Source: Quadrisphaera sp.
Lineage (GTDB): Bacteria > Actinomycetota > Actinomycetes > Actinomycetales > Quadrisphaeraceae
Length of the DNA: 46,112 nucleotides
Assembly: GCA_029257185.1 (NCBI GenBank)
Contig: JARICT010000004.1
Coordinates: forward strand, 1 to 46,112
Direction of reading: 5' to 3'
Positions 1-9,700 of the stretch are shown in pieces (positions within the stretch are counted from its first letter, which is position 1; each line of letters starts with the position of its first letter). The notes under the pieces were generated by a model. It saw only the letters and a list, made by a program, of their open reading frames with translations, had not been told where the DNA came from and did not search any database. The translations under genes and the position numbers were made by a program.

Positions 1-552
1 GGAGACGGCGTACCCGCCGCCGCCGAACTTGCCGCCGGCGTGCAGGACGGTGAGCACGACCTCGACGGCGGGCTTCTTCTCCACGGGGTGCTCGTCCACC
101 GGGATGCCTCGGCCGTCGTCGACGACGCGCACGCCACCGTCCGCCAGGAGCGTCACGTCGATGGTGGTGGCGTGGCCGGCGAGCGCCTCGTCGACGGAGT
201 TGTCGACGACCTCGTAGACCAGGTGGTGCAGGCCGCGCTCGCCCGTGGAGCCGATGTACATGCCCGGCCGCTTGCGCACCGCCTCGAGGCCCTCGAGCAC
301 GGTGATGTTGGCCGCGTCGTAGCCGTCGTGACCCCCCTCGCGCCCCCCGGGGGACTCCGTCGTCGCGGCCGTCCCGACGACGGAGGCGGCGCCGCTGCCG
401 CCGTCGGGAGCCCGGACCGCGTCCGGAGCGTCCGAGGGGTCGGTCCGCAGCTCGGCGCGAGGGTCGGGACCCGTGCGCTCGTGCGGTGTGGCGGTAGCCT
501 CCTCGGTGCCGTCGTCGGGGCTGTCGTGCGGGCTGGTGGGGGGCTGCGTCAC
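1..552 (-). CDS. gyrB: DNA gyrase subunit B, N-terminal part (runs off the window)
   Basis: Type II topoisomerase ATPase subunit; with GyrA it introduces negative supercoils. The visible 184 residues contain the GHKL ATPase start: [10 protein letters not shown] near residues 93-102, the nucleotide-binding Asn in [12 protein letters not shown], the DDGRGIPV loop and [11 protein letters not shown] at the window edge. The GTG start at 552 has an AAGGAGA ribosome site 3 to 4 bases upstream. The conserved region begins only at about residue 82, so an acidic, Pro/Asp/Ala-rich extension of roughly 75 residues precedes it, longer than usual; a later start is possible but no better ribosome site was seen. 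It heads away from oriC, as usual beside recF/dciA. Confidence 0.95.
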   Translation of the reverse strand, partial: MTQPPTSPHDSPDDGTEEATATPHERTGPDPRAELRTDPSDAPDAVRAPDGGSGAASVVGTAATTESPGGREGGHDGYDAANITVLEGLEAVRKRPGMYIGSTGERGLHHLVYEVVDNSVDEALAGHATTIDVTLLADGGVRVVDDGRGIPVDEHPVEKKPAVEVVLTVLHAGGKFGGGGYAVS

Positions 553-826
553 GGTTCTCCTTCTCGCGGTGGCCTCACCGGCCGACCAGCCCCCGAGTCT
601 ACCGCGACGCGTCGACCGCGTGGCCCGTGCGTCGTTCTGCGCGCCGCCAGGGCGTCGTGCGCGAGCGATGACCCCCGAGGTGTGCAGGGGTACGGGGTGA
701 GCGCCGACGACGCCGCAGGAGGCGCGTCGGGCTGGTGGCGCGGCGACGCCGGAGACGGGCCACGGCCACGGCCACGGCCACGGCAGGGGCAGGGGCGGGC
801 GATGGCGCAGGCCCCGCCCGTCGGTG
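553..826. promoter_or_regulatory. gyrB upstream region with 6-bp microsatellite
   Basis: No gene is supported here. On the minus strand a TAGACT -10-like hexamer lies at 601-596, about 45 bp before the gyrB start; no convincing -35 box is seen. A GGCCAC-type 6-bp unit is repeated about four times in tandem at 759-785. Both the promoter and any role of the repeat are inferences. Confidence 0.35.
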
Positions 827-1447
827 TCAGCCGTAGGTGTCCCGGGGGCCGCGACCGTCGCTGACGACCCGGGGGCCGCTGCGCCACGAGGGGGCCGACG
901 GCCCGCGCACCACCAACCGCGTCACCACGTCGGGGCCCAGCTCCTCGCCCAGGCGCTGGAGGAGCAGCGGCGCCAGGAGCCGCACCTGCGTCGCCCACGC
1001 CGTCGAGGCAGCCCTCACCGTCAGCACCCCGTCCTCGAACCGCTCGGGGGAGCAGTGCTGCGACAGCTCGGGGCCCACCACCTGGCCCCACCGCCCCAGC
1101 ACCCCGCCCACCGCGACCGGGCGCTGCCACCCCCTCTCGGAGACCAGGCGCCCCAGGCTGCCTCCCAGCGGCTGCGGGTCGCGCCCGTCCGGTCGTGCCC
1201 CGGTGCTGATCGCCCCCGGGGGGCGACCCCACCGACCGCCGTGCTGGCCCGCCGAGGGGCCGGGGACGGAGCCGGGGGCGCGCGCCGTCCCGCCACGACG
1301 GCCGGCAGCCGTCCGTGCGCGGTTCAGCGCCGTGCGCGCCGCGTCCGCCCCGGCTCCGGCCTCGCCGCCGACGGCCCCACCGCCGACGGCCGGGTCGTCG
1401 ACGTCGGACGCGTCGTCCGCGGGGCCTCCGGGGGCCGCGTCAGCCAT
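827..1447 (-). CDS. dciA: DUF721 / DciA-like helicase-loading protein
   Basis: A 206-residue protein of the DUF721 family, which includes DciA, the ancestral loader of the replicative helicase. The family core is the C-terminal part, from [10 protein letters not shown] through [25 protein letters not shown] to AQ/W-rich [17 protein letters not shown]. The first about 100 residues are Ala/Gly/Pro-rich and probably disordered. Start ATG at 1447 overlaps the recF stop (ATGGCTGA, 8 bp), indicating translational coupling. The recF-dciA-gyrB order is standard in actinobacteria. Family assignment is firm; the DciA role is inherited from family knowledge. Confidence 0.85.
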   Translation of the reverse strand: MADAAPGGPADDASDVDDPAVGGGAVGGEAGAGADAARTALNRARTAAGRRGGTARAPGSVPGPSAGQHGGRWGRPPGAISTGARPDGRDPQPLGGSLGRLVSERGWQRPVAVGGVLGRWGQVVGPELSQHCSPERFEDGVLTVRAASTAWATQVRLLAPLLLQRLGEELGPDVVTRLVVRGPSAPSWRSGPRVVSDGRGPRDTYG

Positions 1448-2684
1448 GCGCGCGCACCTCGCCGTCCTCCACCCGCAGCACGGCACCGGACAGCCCGGGG
1501 GGCACGTCCTCCTCCACGGCGGCCGTGACCAGCACCTGCTCCGCCCCCGCGACCAGCCGCGCGAGGCGCCGCCGGCGTCCGGCGTCGAGCTCGGCGAAGA
1601 CGTCGTCGAGGATCAGCACGGGGTCGTCCGTGGCGCCGCTGCTCCCCTCCGAGGGCGAGGAGACGTCCGCCCCCCGCATCAGCGCCCAGCTCCCGAGGCG
1701 CAGCGCCAGGGCGAAGGACCACGACTCGCCGTGGCTGGCGTACCCCCGGGCCGGCCGGCCGTGGAGGTCCAGCAACAGGTCGTCGCGGTGCGGCCCCGCC
1801 AGCGTGGTCCCGCGCTCCAGCTCGGCAGGGCGCACCTCGTCGAGCTGGGCGCCCAGCGCCTGCGCCAGCTCGGCCCGGTGCGGGAGCGGGCCGCCGGCGA
1901 CCACGTCGAGGGCGTCCACCGAGGGCACCGAGCAGCGGTAGCGCAGCACGGCCGCGCGCTCCCTCTCCCCGGCGGGCGCGTCGTCGCTGCCCTCGGGGTC
2001 GGCGACGACGGCGTCGTAGGCGTCGGCGACGTGGGGCGACAGCCGCCGCACGAGGTGCAGACGGGCGTGCAGCAGCTCTGCTCCGGCGCGCGCCAGGTGG
2101 TCGTCCCACACCGCGAGGGTCCCGCTCGCGTCGGTGGCCGGCTCGTCGTCGCGCCGTCGGGGGCGGGCGCGCGCCCCCCGCGCCGAGCGCAGCAGCGCGT
2201 TGCGCTGGCGCAGGACCTTGTCGTAGTCCGCGCGCACCCCGGCCAGGCGGGGCGCCAGGGCCACCAGCACCTCGTCGAGGAAGCGCCGGCGCCCGTCCGG
2301 CTCCCCCTTGACGAGCGAGAGGTCCTCCGGGGCGAACAGCACGGTGCGCAGCACACCCAGCGCCTCACGGGGACGCGGCACGGGGCTGCGGTTGACACGC
2401 GCACGGTTCGCGCGCCCTGGCACGATCTCCAGCTCCACGAGCCGCTCGCGACCCTCCCGCTCGACCGCGACGCGCACCACCGCTCGCTCGGCGCCCTCGC
2501 GCACAAGCGGTGCGTCGGTGGAGACGCGGTGGCTGCCGAGGGTCGCGACGTAGCCGAGCGCCTCGACGAGGTTCGTCTTGCCCTGGCCGTTGCGTCCCAC
2601 GATCGTCGTCACGCCGGCGGCGAGGTCGACCTCGGCGCCGGCGTAGGAGCGGAAGTCCGTCAGCGACAGACGGGTGACGTGCAC
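1440..2684 (-). CDS. recF: DNA replication and repair protein RecF
   Basis: ATPase of the SMC/ABC type that loads RecA at gaps with RecOR. The start [14 protein letters not shown] (GTG at 2684) matches the family N-terminus. Walker A GRNGQGKT is at residues 30-37, a signature-like [17 protein letters not shown] in the middle, and Walker [14 protein letters not shown] near the C-terminus. At 414 residues it is slightly long; a basic/acidic insertion ([17 protein letters not shown]) around residue 165 accounts for part. It lies between gnd and dciA and overlaps dciA by 8 bp. Confidence 0.95.
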   Translation of the reverse strand: MHVTRLSLTDFRSYAGAEVDLAAGVTTIVGRNGQGKTNLVEALGYVATLGSHRVSTDAPLVREGAERAVVRVAVEREGRERLVELEIVPGRANRARVNRSPVPRPREALGVLRTVLFAPEDLSLVKGEPDGRRRFLDEVLVALAPRLAGVRADYDKVLRQRNALLRSARGARARPRRRDDEPATDASGTLAVWDDHLARAGAELLHARLHLVRRLSPHVADAYDAVVADPEGSDDAPAGERERAAVLRYRCSVPSVDALDVVAGGPLPHRAELAQALGAQLDEVRPAELERGTTLAGPHRDDLLLDLHGRPARGYASHGESWSFALALRLGSWALMRGADVSSPSEGSSGATDDPVLILDDVFAELDAGRRRRLARLVAGAEQVLVTAAVEEDVPPGLSGAVLRVEDGEVRAHG

Positions 2685-2715
2685 GGCTCCACGGGCCCCG
2701 CTGCTCTCACGGCCG

Positions 2716-3732
2716 TCACCGCGCGGCGGCGTCCCCGGTGCCCGAGGTGGGCCCGGCCTTCCCGCCGCTGGCGGCGTCCCCGGTGCCGGAGCTCGGGCCC
2801 GCTTCCCCGGCCAGCGCCTCCTTCGGCGCCGGGTCCTCGCCCGAGCTGTCGGCGCCCTCGACCGCGTGCCCCCCGAACTGGTGGCGCAGCGCCGCCACGG
2901 CGCGCATGGCCGGTGAGTCGCTCTGGCGCGAGACGAACCGCGCGTACAGCGCCGCCGTGATCGCCGGCATGGGCACCGCGTTCTCGATGGCCTCCTCGAC
3001 GGTCCACCGTCCCTCGCCCGAGTCGTCCACGTGGCCGCGGATGTCGTCCAGCTCGTCCCCCTCGGCCTCCATGGCGAGGACCATGAGGTCCAGCAGCCAC
3101 GAGCGGATGACGGTGCCGCGCGACCAGGCCTTGAAGGCGCCGTGGACGTCCTGCACGATGGGCTTGGCCGCGAGGAGCTCGTAGCCCTCGGCATAGGCCT
3201 GCATCAGGCCGTACTCGATGCCGTTGTGGACCATCTTCACGTAGTGCCCGGCCCCCGCCTCGCCGGCGTGGACGAAGCCCTCCTCGCGGGCACCCTCGGG
3301 GCGCAGCGCGTCGAAGACGGGCATCGCCCGGTCGATGAGCTCCTTCGCGCCGCCGGCCATGAGGCCGTAGCCCTCCTTCAGACCCCAGACGCCGCCGGAG
3401 ACCCCGCAGTCGACGAAGCCGATGCCCTTCGCCTCGAGGGTCGCCGAGTGCTCCTCGTCGTCGGTCCACTTGGAGTTCCCGCCGTCGATCACCATGTCGC
3501 CGGGCTCGAGCTTGTCGGCCATGTCGTCGATGACGGAGGCGGTGACCTCGCCGGCGGGCACCATGACCCACACGACCCGCGGGGTCGGCAGCGCCTCGAC
3601 GAGCGCCGCGGTGTCGGGGACGTCGGAGACGTCGGGGTTGGGGTCGTAGCCGGTGACCTCGATGCCCGCGTCACGCAGGCGGGTGCGCATGTTGCCACCC
3701 ATCTTGCCCAGGCCGATGAGTCCGATGTGCAC
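2716..3732 (-). CDS. gnd: 6-phosphogluconate dehydrogenase, short decarboxylating type
   Basis: Oxidises and decarboxylates 6-phosphogluconate to ribulose 5-phosphate in the pentose phosphate pathway. The Rossmann motif [12 protein letters not shown] is at the N-terminus, followed by [27 protein letters not shown] and the catalytic [14 protein letters not shown]. At 338 residues it is the short bacterial form (about 300) rather than the 470-residue E. coli form. The last about 45 residues are a Gly/Ala/Ser tail containing a repeat of SGTGDAA, encoded by a duplicated 17-bp stretch near 2728 and 2771. GTG start at 3732 has GGAGG 6 bp upstream. The place between dnaN and recF is common in actinobacteria. 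Confidence 0.93.
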   Translation of the reverse strand: MHIGLIGLGKMGGNMRTRLRDAGIEVTGYDPNPDVSDVPDTAALVEALPTPRVVWVMVPAGEVTASVIDDMADKLEPGDMVIDGGNSKWTDDEEHSATLEAKGIGFVDCGVSGGVWGLKEGYGLMAGGAKELIDRAMPVFDALRPEGAREEGFVHAGEAGAGHYVKMVHNGIEYGLMQAYAEGYELLAAKPIVQDVHGAFKAWSRGTVIRSWLLDLMVLAMEAEGDELDDIRGHVDDSGEGRWTVEEAIENAVPMPAITAALYARFVSRQSDSPAMRAVAALRHQFGGHAVEGADSSGEDPAPKEALAGEAGPSSGTGDAASGGKAGPTSGTGDAAAR

Positions 3733-3776
3733 GGGAACCTCCAGTGGTCGAGCCGGACCGGTCAGCCTGCCGGGTC

Positions 3777-4931
3777 TCAACCCGCCAGGCGCACCGGCAT
3801 GATCAGGTAGCGGTACGTGGTGTCGTGGTCGGCGTCCGCCTCGCTCTGGCCCGTGAGGACCGCGGGCTTGGACGGCTGGGTGAACGCGAAGCGGACGAAG
3901 GGCGCGGACACCGCGCCCAGCCCGTCGAGGAGGAACGTCGGGTTGAACGCCACGGTGATGTCCTCACCGTCGAGCTGCGCCTCGAGCGCCTCGGAGGCCT
4001 GCGCGTCGTCGCCCTGCCCGGCCTCGAGGACCACCTGCCCGTCGCTGAAGGCCAGGCGCACCGGGGTGTTGCGCTCGGCGACCAGCGCCACCCGCTTGAC
4101 GGCCTCGGACAGCGCTGCCGTGGCCACGACGGCGCTGACCGGTGACTCCGCGGGGAAGAGGGCGCGCACCTTGGGGTAGTCACCGTCAACCAGCTGGGAC
4201 GTCGACCGGCGCCCCCCGGCCTCGAACCCCGCCATGCCCGCGCCGCGACGCCCACCGATGCCGGTCGCCCCGTCGTCCGCGGCGAGCGAGACCGTCACGT
4301 CCGAGGTCCCCAGCGACTTCGAGACGTCCGAGAGCGTCTTGGCGCGGAGCAGGGCCACCGCGGAGGTCCCGGGGCTGGACGAGCTCCACGGGATCTCGCG
4401 GAGGGCCAGGCGGTAACGGTCGGTGGCCAGCAGGGTCAGCGTGTCCCCCTCGATCTCCAGGCGCACCCCGGTGAGGATCGGGAGGGTCTCGTCACGGCTC
4501 GCCGCCACGGCCACCCGGGCCACCGCGTCGGCCAGCACGTCGCCGGGGACCGTGCCCACCGACGCGGGCATCGCGGGCAGGGCGGGGTAGTCCTCGACGG
4601 GCATCGTCAGCAGCGTGAAGCGCGAGGAGCCGCACGTGAGCACGAGGCTGCTCCCCTCGCTGACCACCTCGACGGGGCGGCCCGGGAGCGAGCGGACGAT
4701 GTCCGCGAGCAGCCGGCCGGAGACCAGCGCCCGGCCCGGCTCGCCGACCTCGGCCTCGACCTCGGTGCGCGCGGAGACCTCGTAGTCGAAGCAGGACAGA
4801 CGCACCCCGCCCCCCTCGACCGCGTCGACGAGGATGCCCGCCAGCACGGGCACGGGGGGCCGCTGCGGCAACGCTCGGGCGGTCCACCCGACGGCCTCGG
4901 CGAAGGCGTCTCGATCTGCTCGGAACCTCAC
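3777..4931 (-). CDS. dnaN: DNA polymerase III beta sliding clamp
   Basis: Ring-shaped processivity factor, 384 residues, the usual length. The start VRFRADRDAFAEAVGW (GTG at 4931) corresponds to the typical MKFRVERD. Other clamp features are RPPVPVLAGILV, SCFDYEVSARTEV, VEDYPALP, LPILTGVRLE, TDRYRLALRE and the C-terminal YRYLIMPVRL. A Gly-rich insertion (DDGATGIGGRRGAGMAGFE) lies in the middle domain. No strong ribosome site precedes the GTG; the start rests on homology. It lies immediately beside oriC and points away from it. Confidence 0.95.
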   Translation of the reverse strand: MRFRADRDAFAEAVGWTARALPQRPPVPVLAGILVDAVEGGGVRLSCFDYEVSARTEVEAEVGEPGRALVSGRLLADIVRSLPGRPVEVVSEGSSLVLTCGSSRFTLLTMPVEDYPALPAMPASVGTVPGDVLADAVARVAVAASRDETLPILTGVRLEIEGDTLTLLATDRYRLALREIPWSSSSPGTSAVALLRAKTLSDVSKSLGTSDVTVSLAADDGATGIGGRRGAGMAGFEAGGRRSTSQLVDGDYPKVRALFPAESPVSAVVATAALSEAVKRVALVAERNTPVRLAFSDGQVVLEAGQGDDAQASEALEAQLDGEDITVAFNPTFLLDGLGAVSAPFVRFAFTQPSKPAVLTGQSEADADHDTTYRYLIMPVRLAG

Positions 4932-5495
4932 GTCGGCGCCAGCGCTCCGTCCATGTCTCGGGCCGCGTCCCCGGGAGCGGGGACGTCGGCGGTACCAGCC
5001 GTGCGGGGCCGGTCCGTCGGGGTTCGACGCCTGACCATACCGACCAGCGCCCCCTGCGCTCGCACGCTCCTCCACCACGCGCCCGGTGGGCGGCCGCGCC
5101 CTCGACGAGCCGGCCCGTCCCGGCCCGTCCACATCCCCAGGTGTGGGTGGTGGTGCTCTGGGGGGAGAAGAGGGTCTCGTCATCGTCATCGGCGGTGTGG
5201 ACACGGTGGACAACTGCCGTCGTCCCTGCTCAGCGGCGGTCCCGGCCTGTGGACGGAGTGTGGACGACCGTCCACAGGCACCCCGGTCGTCTGTGGATGA
5301 CAGAGTCTGTCCACAGACGACCGGTCGTCCGTCCACCGTCCGTCCACAGGAGAGTGCCTCGCCGTCCACAGGTCTGGGCCGGTTGCCCACAGGTGGGCGG
5401 CGCGCGGGCCGACACGGTCGTCCACAGGTGTCCACAGGGTGTGGACACGGGCTCTCGCAGTCACGGAGCCCCGGGGTGTCGCGGCGCGTGGAGCC
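4932..5495. other. oriC, chromosomal replication origin between dnaN and dnaA
   Basis: The 564-bp gap between dnaN and dnaA holds a dense cluster of 9-mers matching the actinobacterial DnaA box TTGTCCACA with one or two mismatches. Plus-orientation sites: 5125, 5268, 5307, 5329, 5340, 5362, 5383 (TTGCCCACA), 5418, 5428. Minus-orientation sites: 5196, 5205 (TTGTCCACC), 5248, 5259, 5292, 5440. No perfect TTGTCCACA and no AT-rich unwinding stretch were seen by eye; the least GC-rich part is around 5170-5215. Position and box density make this the origin with high confidence. Confidence 0.92.
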
Positions 5496-7019
5496 TCAGA
5501 GACCGTCGCGGTGGCTCGCCCGCACGCGGGAGGTGAGCTCGCTGACCTCGGTGTAGACGGTGCGGTCCGAGGCGAGGGACTCGCGGACCTTGCGGTTGGC
5601 GTGCATGACCGTGGTGTGGTCCCGACCCCCGAAGGCCTGCCCGATCTTGGGCAGCGAGAGCTGGGTGAGGTTGCGGCACAGGTACATGGCGACCTGGCGG
5701 GCGTGGGCCATGCCGCGTGCCCGGGAGGGGCCGCAGAGGTCCTCGATGGTGATGCCGAAGTAGTCCGCGCTCTGGGCCATGATCGTCGCCACGGAGACGT
5801 CGGAGGCCTCGGCGTCGGTGACGAGGTCCTTGAGCACCACCTCGGCGAGGGGGACGTCGACGTCGGCCCGGTTGAGGTTGGCGAAGGCCGTCACCCGGAT
5901 GAGCGCCCCCTCGAGCTCGCGGATGTTGGTCGAGATCTTGCTGGCGATGAACTCCAGCACCTCGTCGGGGGCCTGGAGGCGCTCGTCGACCGCCTTCTTG
6001 CGCAGGATGGCGATGCGCGTCTCGAGGTCCGGGGGGTTGATGTCGGTGATGAGGCCCTGCTCGAAGCGCGAGCGCATCCGCTCCTCGAACCCGGACAGCT
6101 GCTTCGGCGGCAGGTCGGAGGTGATCACGACCTGCTTCTCGGCGTTGTGGAGGGTGTTGAAGGTGTGGAAGAACTCCTCCTGGGTCTGCTGCTTGTTCGC
6201 CAGGAACTGGATGTCGTCGATGAGCAGCACGTCCACGTCGCGGTAGCGCCGCTGGAAGGCGGACGCCTTGTCGTCGCGGATCGAGTTGATGAAGTCGTTG
6301 GTGAACTCCTCGGAGTTGACGTACCTCACCTTGACGCCGTTGAACAGGTGCTGGGCGTAGTCGCCGATGGCGTGCAGCAGGTGCGTCTTGCCCAGCCCCG
6401 AGTCGCCGTAGATGAACAGCGGGTTGTACGCGCGCGCCGGGGCCTCGGCGACCGCGAACGCGGCGGCGTGGGCGAAACGGTTGGAGGCGCCGATGACGAA
6501 GGTGTCGAAGGTGTGCTTGGGGTTCAGCCGGGCGGGCTCGACGTCGCGACGGGGCTCCCTCTCACGGCGCGATCGTCGCGTCGCGGTCAGCGGGTGCGGG
6601 TGGGCGAAGAGCGCGCCGTCGTCGGCGGGAGCCAGGGGGACCTCCCGCGCGCGGGCCTGAGCAGGGTCCTCGCCCCGCGGGGCGTCGCCGTCGCTCCCGT
6701 CAGCGCCGTCGCTCCCGTCAGTGCTCCCCGTGCCGTCGCCGGCGCCGTCGTCCTCGCCGGCCAGGGACGGGTCCACGCTCACCGCGAGGGTCACCGGCCC
6801 ACCCAGACGCATCGCCAGGGCCTCGACGACGGGGCCGCGGATCCTCTGCTCCAGGACCTCACGGGTGTACGCGTCCGGCACGGCGACCAGCGCCGTGCCG
6901 TCGAGCAGGCCGATCGGCCGCGTCAGCCGCAGGAACGCGCGCTGCTGGGGGGTGACCCGCGCGTCCTCGCGCAGGACGGCGACGACCGCGCCCCACACGT
7001 CGGTCAGGGAGTCCGCCAC
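5496..7019 (-). CDS. dnaA: Chromosomal replication initiator DnaA
   Basis: AAA+ initiator that binds the DnaA boxes of the neighbouring oriC. In 507 residues: domain I about 1-80; a low-complexity domain II about 85-165 with a [11 protein letters not shown] repeat (from duplicated 17-bp DNA near 6691-6720); AAA+ domain III with Walker A GDSGLGKT at 205-212 and Walker [10 protein letters not shown]; and C-terminal DNA-binding domain IV with the signature [16 protein letters not shown] start at 7019 is preceded by GAGGAGG. The 3' end faces oriC, the usual arrangement. Confidence 0.97.
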   Translation of the reverse strand: MADSLTDVWGAVVAVLREDARVTPQQRAFLRLTRPIGLLDGTALVAVPDAYTREVLEQRIRGPVVEALAMRLGGPVTLAVSVDPSLAGEDDGAGDGTGSTDGSDGADGSDGDAPRGEDPAQARAREVPLAPADDGALFAHPHPLTATRRSRREREPRRDVEPARLNPKHTFDTFVIGASNRFAHAAAFAVAEAPARAYNPLFIYGDSGLGKTHLLHAIGDYAQHLFNGVKVRYVNSEEFTNDFINSIRDDKASAFQRRYRDVDVLLIDDIQFLANKQQTQEEFFHTFNTLHNAEKQVVITSDLPPKQLSGFEERMRSRFEQGLITDINPPDLETRIAILRKKAVDERLQAPDEVLEFIASKISTNIRELEGALIRVTAFANLNRADVDVPLAEVVLKDLVTDAEASDVSVATIMAQSADYFGITIEDLCGPSRARGMAHARQVAMYLCRNLTQLSLPKIGQAFGGRDHTTVMHANRKVRESLASDRTVYTEVSELTSRVRASHRDGL

Positions 7020-7366
7020 GCCGCCTCCTCACGCTGTCTCGGTGCGCGGTCGACGGAGGCCCCGTCGCGGACGCGAGCGACCATGATGACTGCCGTGGTG
7101 CGGCGCTGTCGACACCCCCGGTCGGCCGGGTGGTCGCCGCCGCCGTGACCGGCGAGCGGGTCGCCCGGGTTGACTGGGGTCACCGGGCGCGCGTACCGTC
7201 AAGCGGTTGCTGCAGCCTCGCGGGTGCGGGACCGGCACGGGCAGCGAGCCCCGCCGCTCGTCCAGCAAGCACCCAGCGCCTCCTCGGCGCCCACCCGGCG
7301 GACGGCTCCAGCGAGGACCCGTCCGGGACCGGCACGAGGTGCGGGTCGAGCAGAGAAGAGCAGACC
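7020..7366. promoter_or_regulatory. dnaA-rpmH divergent intergenic region
   Basis: This 347-bp gap separates divergent dnaA and rpmH. It holds the rpmH promoter at 7170-7199, a roughly 165-nt rpmH leader, and presumably the dnaA promoter, for which no clear -35/-10 pair was recognised on the minus strand. No DnaA-box 9-mer was noticed here, so autoregulation of dnaA would have to act from oriC or from degenerate sites. Confidence 0.6.
7170..7199 (+). promoter_or_regulatory. Housekeeping sigma promoter for rpmH
   Basis: TTGACT at 7170-7175 is followed by an 18-bp spacer and TACCGT at 7194-7199, a good match to an actinobacterial primary-sigma promoter. It faces rpmH and would drive the rpmH-rnpA-yidD-yidC operon. 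Confidence 0.6.
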
Positions 7367-7504
7367 ATGAGCAAGAGGACGTTCCAGCCCAACACCCGTC
7401 GCCGCGCCAAGGTGCACGGCTTCCGCCTGCGCATGCGCACCCGGGCCGGCCGCGCCATCCTCGCGGCGCGGCGCCGCAAGGGCCGCAGCGAGATCTCCGC
7501 CTGA
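7367..7504 (+). CDS. rpmH: 50S ribosomal protein L34
   Basis: A 45-residue basic protein beginning [19 protein letters not shown] and ending in an Arg/Lys-rich tail, the complete L34 sequence of the large ribosomal subunit. The ATG at 7367 is fixed by homology; GAAGAG about 8 bp upstream is the likely ribosome site. It is the first gene of the plus-strand operon rpmH-rnpA-yidD-yidC-khpB-rsmG. Confidence 0.97.
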   Translation: MSKRTFQPNTRRRAKVHGFRLRMRTRAGRAILAARRRKGRSEISA

Positions 7505-7616
7505 AGCACACGGGCGCGGTGGCCGTCGGGAGCTGGGGCCAGCCGCGGCGAGGTGTCCGTCCGGCGAGGGCCGCGCGGACTCAGACGGATGACCGAGGGA
7601 TGTCTGGAGGCGGAGC

Positions 7617-7991
7617 GTGGTGCTGCCGGCCAGGAACCGCGTGCGTCGTCCGGCGGACTTCACCGCCGCCGTGCGCCGCGGTCGCCGGGCCGGCGGACGG
7701 CGCGTGGTGGTCCACCTCCTGGTCCCCGGTCCCCGTGGCGACGACGCCGCGGGGGTGCCGCCCCGCGGCGGCCTCATCGTCTCCCGTGCCGTGGGGAACG
7801 CCGTCGTGAGGACCACCGTGAAGCGCCGCCTGCGCCACGTCCTGGCCGCACACATCACCGACCTGCCGGACGGGTCGCTCGTGGTCCTGCGGGCGAACCC
7901 GGCCGCAGCCGGTGCCACCAGCGACGAGCTCGCGGCCGACGTCGAGCGGGGTCTCTCACGGTGCGCCCGCGAGAACGGCGGCCGGCGATGA
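7617..7991 (+). CDS. rnpA: Ribonuclease P protein component
   Basis: Small basic protein that binds RNase P RNA and helps position precursor tRNA. The signature [19 protein letters not shown] (RNR-type motif) is at about residues 62-80, with the N-terminal [13 protein letters not shown] typical of the family. Length 124 residues is normal. GTG at 7617 (or the adjacent GTG at 7620) has GGAGG 6 bp upstream. Its stop overlaps the yidD start (ATGA). Confidence 0.95.
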   Translation: MVLPARNRVRRPADFTAAVRRGRRAGGRRVVVHLLVPGPRGDDAAGVPPRGGLIVSRAVGNAVVRTTVKRRLRHVLAAHITDLPDGSLVVLRANPAAAGATSDELAADVERGLSRCARENGGRR

Positions 7992-8338
7992 GCCGCTCCG
8001 CGGTGCTCCGGGTCCTGGCCCTGCTGGTCAGGGCGCCCGCCCTGGTCCTCGTCGTGGTGCTCCGCGGGTACCAGCTGCTGATCTCCCCGATGCTCGGGCC
8101 CACGTGCCGGTACGCCCCCTCCTGCTCCAGCTACGCGGTCACCGCCGTCCGCGAGCGCGGGGTGCTCCGGGGCGGCTGGCTCGCCGGCCGACGGCTGCTG
8201 CGCTGCCACCCCTGGGCCGCCGGCGGGTGGGACCCCGTCCCGCCCGATCCTCGTCGGCGAGCCGCCGAGACACCCGCCGAGCCTCCCCGAGGCGAGCGCC
8301 CGACGCCCACCGCGGCCGAGACGACAAGGACCCCGTGA
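7988..8338 (+). CDS. yidD: Membrane protein insertion efficiency factor YidD
   Basis: A 116-residue YidD/DUF37 protein that assists YidC-dependent membrane insertion. The family core is present: [18 protein letters not shown], then [29 protein letters not shown] and GGWDPVP, with three conserved cysteines. The Pro/Ala/Arg-rich C-terminal 30 residues are an actinobacterial-type tail. The start overlaps rnpA by 4 bp and the stop overlaps the yidC start by 1 bp (TGATG), so rnpA-yidD-yidC are tightly coupled. Confidence 0.94.
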   Translation: MSRSAVLRVLALLVRAPALVLVVVLRGYQLLISPMLGPTCRYAPSCSSYAVTAVRERGVLRGGWLAGRRLLRCHPWAAGGWDPVPPDPRRRAAETPAEPPRGERPTPTAAETTRTP

Positions 8339-9642
8339 TGAGAGCGATCGCCGACTTCTTCCTCAACATCCTCTACCCGCTGGAGTGGGGGGTCGCATGG
8401 GTGATGGTGCAGTTCCACGCGTTGCTCACCGCCGCCGGCATGGACGCCGTCTCGGGCTGGACGTGGGGCCTGTCCATCGTGGGGCTCGTCGTGGTGCTGC
8501 GCATCCTGCTCATCCCGCTGTTCGTCAAGCAGATCAAGGCCAGCCGCGGCATGCAGCTGATCCAGCCGGAGATGCGCAAGATCCAGAAGAAGTACAAGGG
8601 GAAGACGGACCCTGAGTCCCGGCAGGCGATGTCCCGCGAGAGCATGGAGCTCTACAAGGCCCACGGGACCAACCCGTTCGCCTCCTGCCTGCCGGCGCTG
8701 CTCCAGGCACCGTTCTTCTTCGCGCTCTTCCGGGTCCTCAACTACGGCATCAGGGACGAGGAGGGGCTGGGCCCGCTGACGCAGGAGCTGGCCCTGCAGG
8801 CCGCGAACTCCTCCATCCTCGGCGCCCAGCTGACCGACACCTTCGTCCGGACCCCCGGCTTCGCAGCGAAGGCTCTCACGCTGACGCTGATCATCCTCAT
8901 GTCGGCGACGATGTTCCTCACGCAGCGCCAGCTCATGATGAAGAACATGCCGGCGTCCGCGCTGGACAACCCTTTCGCGCAGCAGCAGAAGATCCTTCTC
9001 TACGCGTTCCCGGTCATCTTCCTGGTCACCGGGATCAACTTCCCGCTGGGCGTCCTGGTCTACTGGCTGACGACGAACCTGTGGACCGGCGCGCAGCAGT
9101 TCTACGTCATCCGCCGCATGCCGGCGCCGGGTTCCCTCGCCGAGAAGGCGCTGCAGGAGCGGCGGAAGAAGAAGGGCCTCCCGGACCAGACGATGTCCCT
9201 CAAGAAGACGGACGCGGACGCGGACGGCGAGCCCGAGGAGCCGTCGGCGCCGGCGAGCGGGCAGCGCGTCCAGCCGAAGCGCAAGAACCGCGGACCACGG
9301 CCGCTGGGCGCCGGGGCTGCCGGGCAGGCAGGGACCTCGCCCGGAGCGCGGCCCTCGCCGAGCGCCGCTCGGGGCCCGGCGACGGGCTCGGCCCCTCCCG
9401 CGACGGGCTCGACCGCCGCTGGCGCCAAGAAGGCCGAGGACGAGGGGGGGAACCACCCCGGTGCGAAGGGTTCCTCCGCGCCTCCGGGGCCCGCCACCGC
9501 GAAGGGCTCCTCCGGGCCGCAGGGCTCGCCGGGCGGGAAGGGCGGGTCCGGCAAGGGCGGGTCCGGCAAGGGGTCCTCGCGCGGCGGCTCCGGTGGTGGG
9601 TCGCGCAAGGGCAGCGCCAAGGGCACGGGAGCCCGTCGATGA
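8338..9642 (+). CDS. yidC: Membrane protein insertase YidC/Oxa1
   Basis: Inserts and folds inner-membrane proteins alone or with SecYEG. The 434-residue protein begins [17 protein letters not shown], with about five membrane segments including GLSIVGLVVVLRILLIPLFV, a cytoplasmic MQLIQPEMRKIQKKYKGK loop, PFFFALFRVL, LTLIILMSATMFLTQR and ILLYAFPVIFLVTGINFPLG. The last about 150 residues are a Gly/Ser/Lys/Pro-rich cytoplasmic tail rich in GGSGKGG units, likely disordered and ribosome- or RNA-contacting by charge. The start at 8338 overlaps the yidD stop; an in-frame GTG lies just before it. Confidence 0.95.
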   Translation: MRAIADFFLNILYPLEWGVAWVMVQFHALLTAAGMDAVSGWTWGLSIVGLVVVLRILLIPLFVKQIKASRGMQLIQPEMRKIQKKYKGKTDPESRQAMSRESMELYKAHGTNPFASCLPALLQAPFFFALFRVLNYGIRDEEGLGPLTQELALQAANSSILGAQLTDTFVRTPGFAAKALTLTLIILMSATMFLTQRQLMMKNMPASALDNPFAQQQKILLYAFPVIFLVTGINFPLGVLVYWLTTNLWTGAQQFYVIRRMPAPGSLAEKALQERRKKKGLPDQTMSLKKTDADADGEPEEPSAPASGQRVQPKRKNRGPRPLGAGAAGQAGTSPGARPSPSAARGPATGSAPPATGSTAAGAKKAEDEGGNHPGAKGSSAPPGPATAKGSSGPQGSPGGKGGSGKGGSGKGSSRGGSGGGSRKGSAKGTGARR

Positions 9643-9700
9643 CCCCGCCCTCACGCCACCGTGGAGCGCAGCGCCGGGGCGATGACATCCTGGGAGCACG

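Noticed and set aside
837..2960. Very long plus-strand frame (about 700 codons) opposite dciA and recF
   Set aside because: An antisense shadow typical of GC-rich DNA; it is Arg/Pro/Gln/His-rich, has no family features, and the opposite strand holds recognised genes.
5230..5464. Short frames inside oriC
   Set aside because: They are made of translated DnaA-box repeats (VHRRP-type), not genes.
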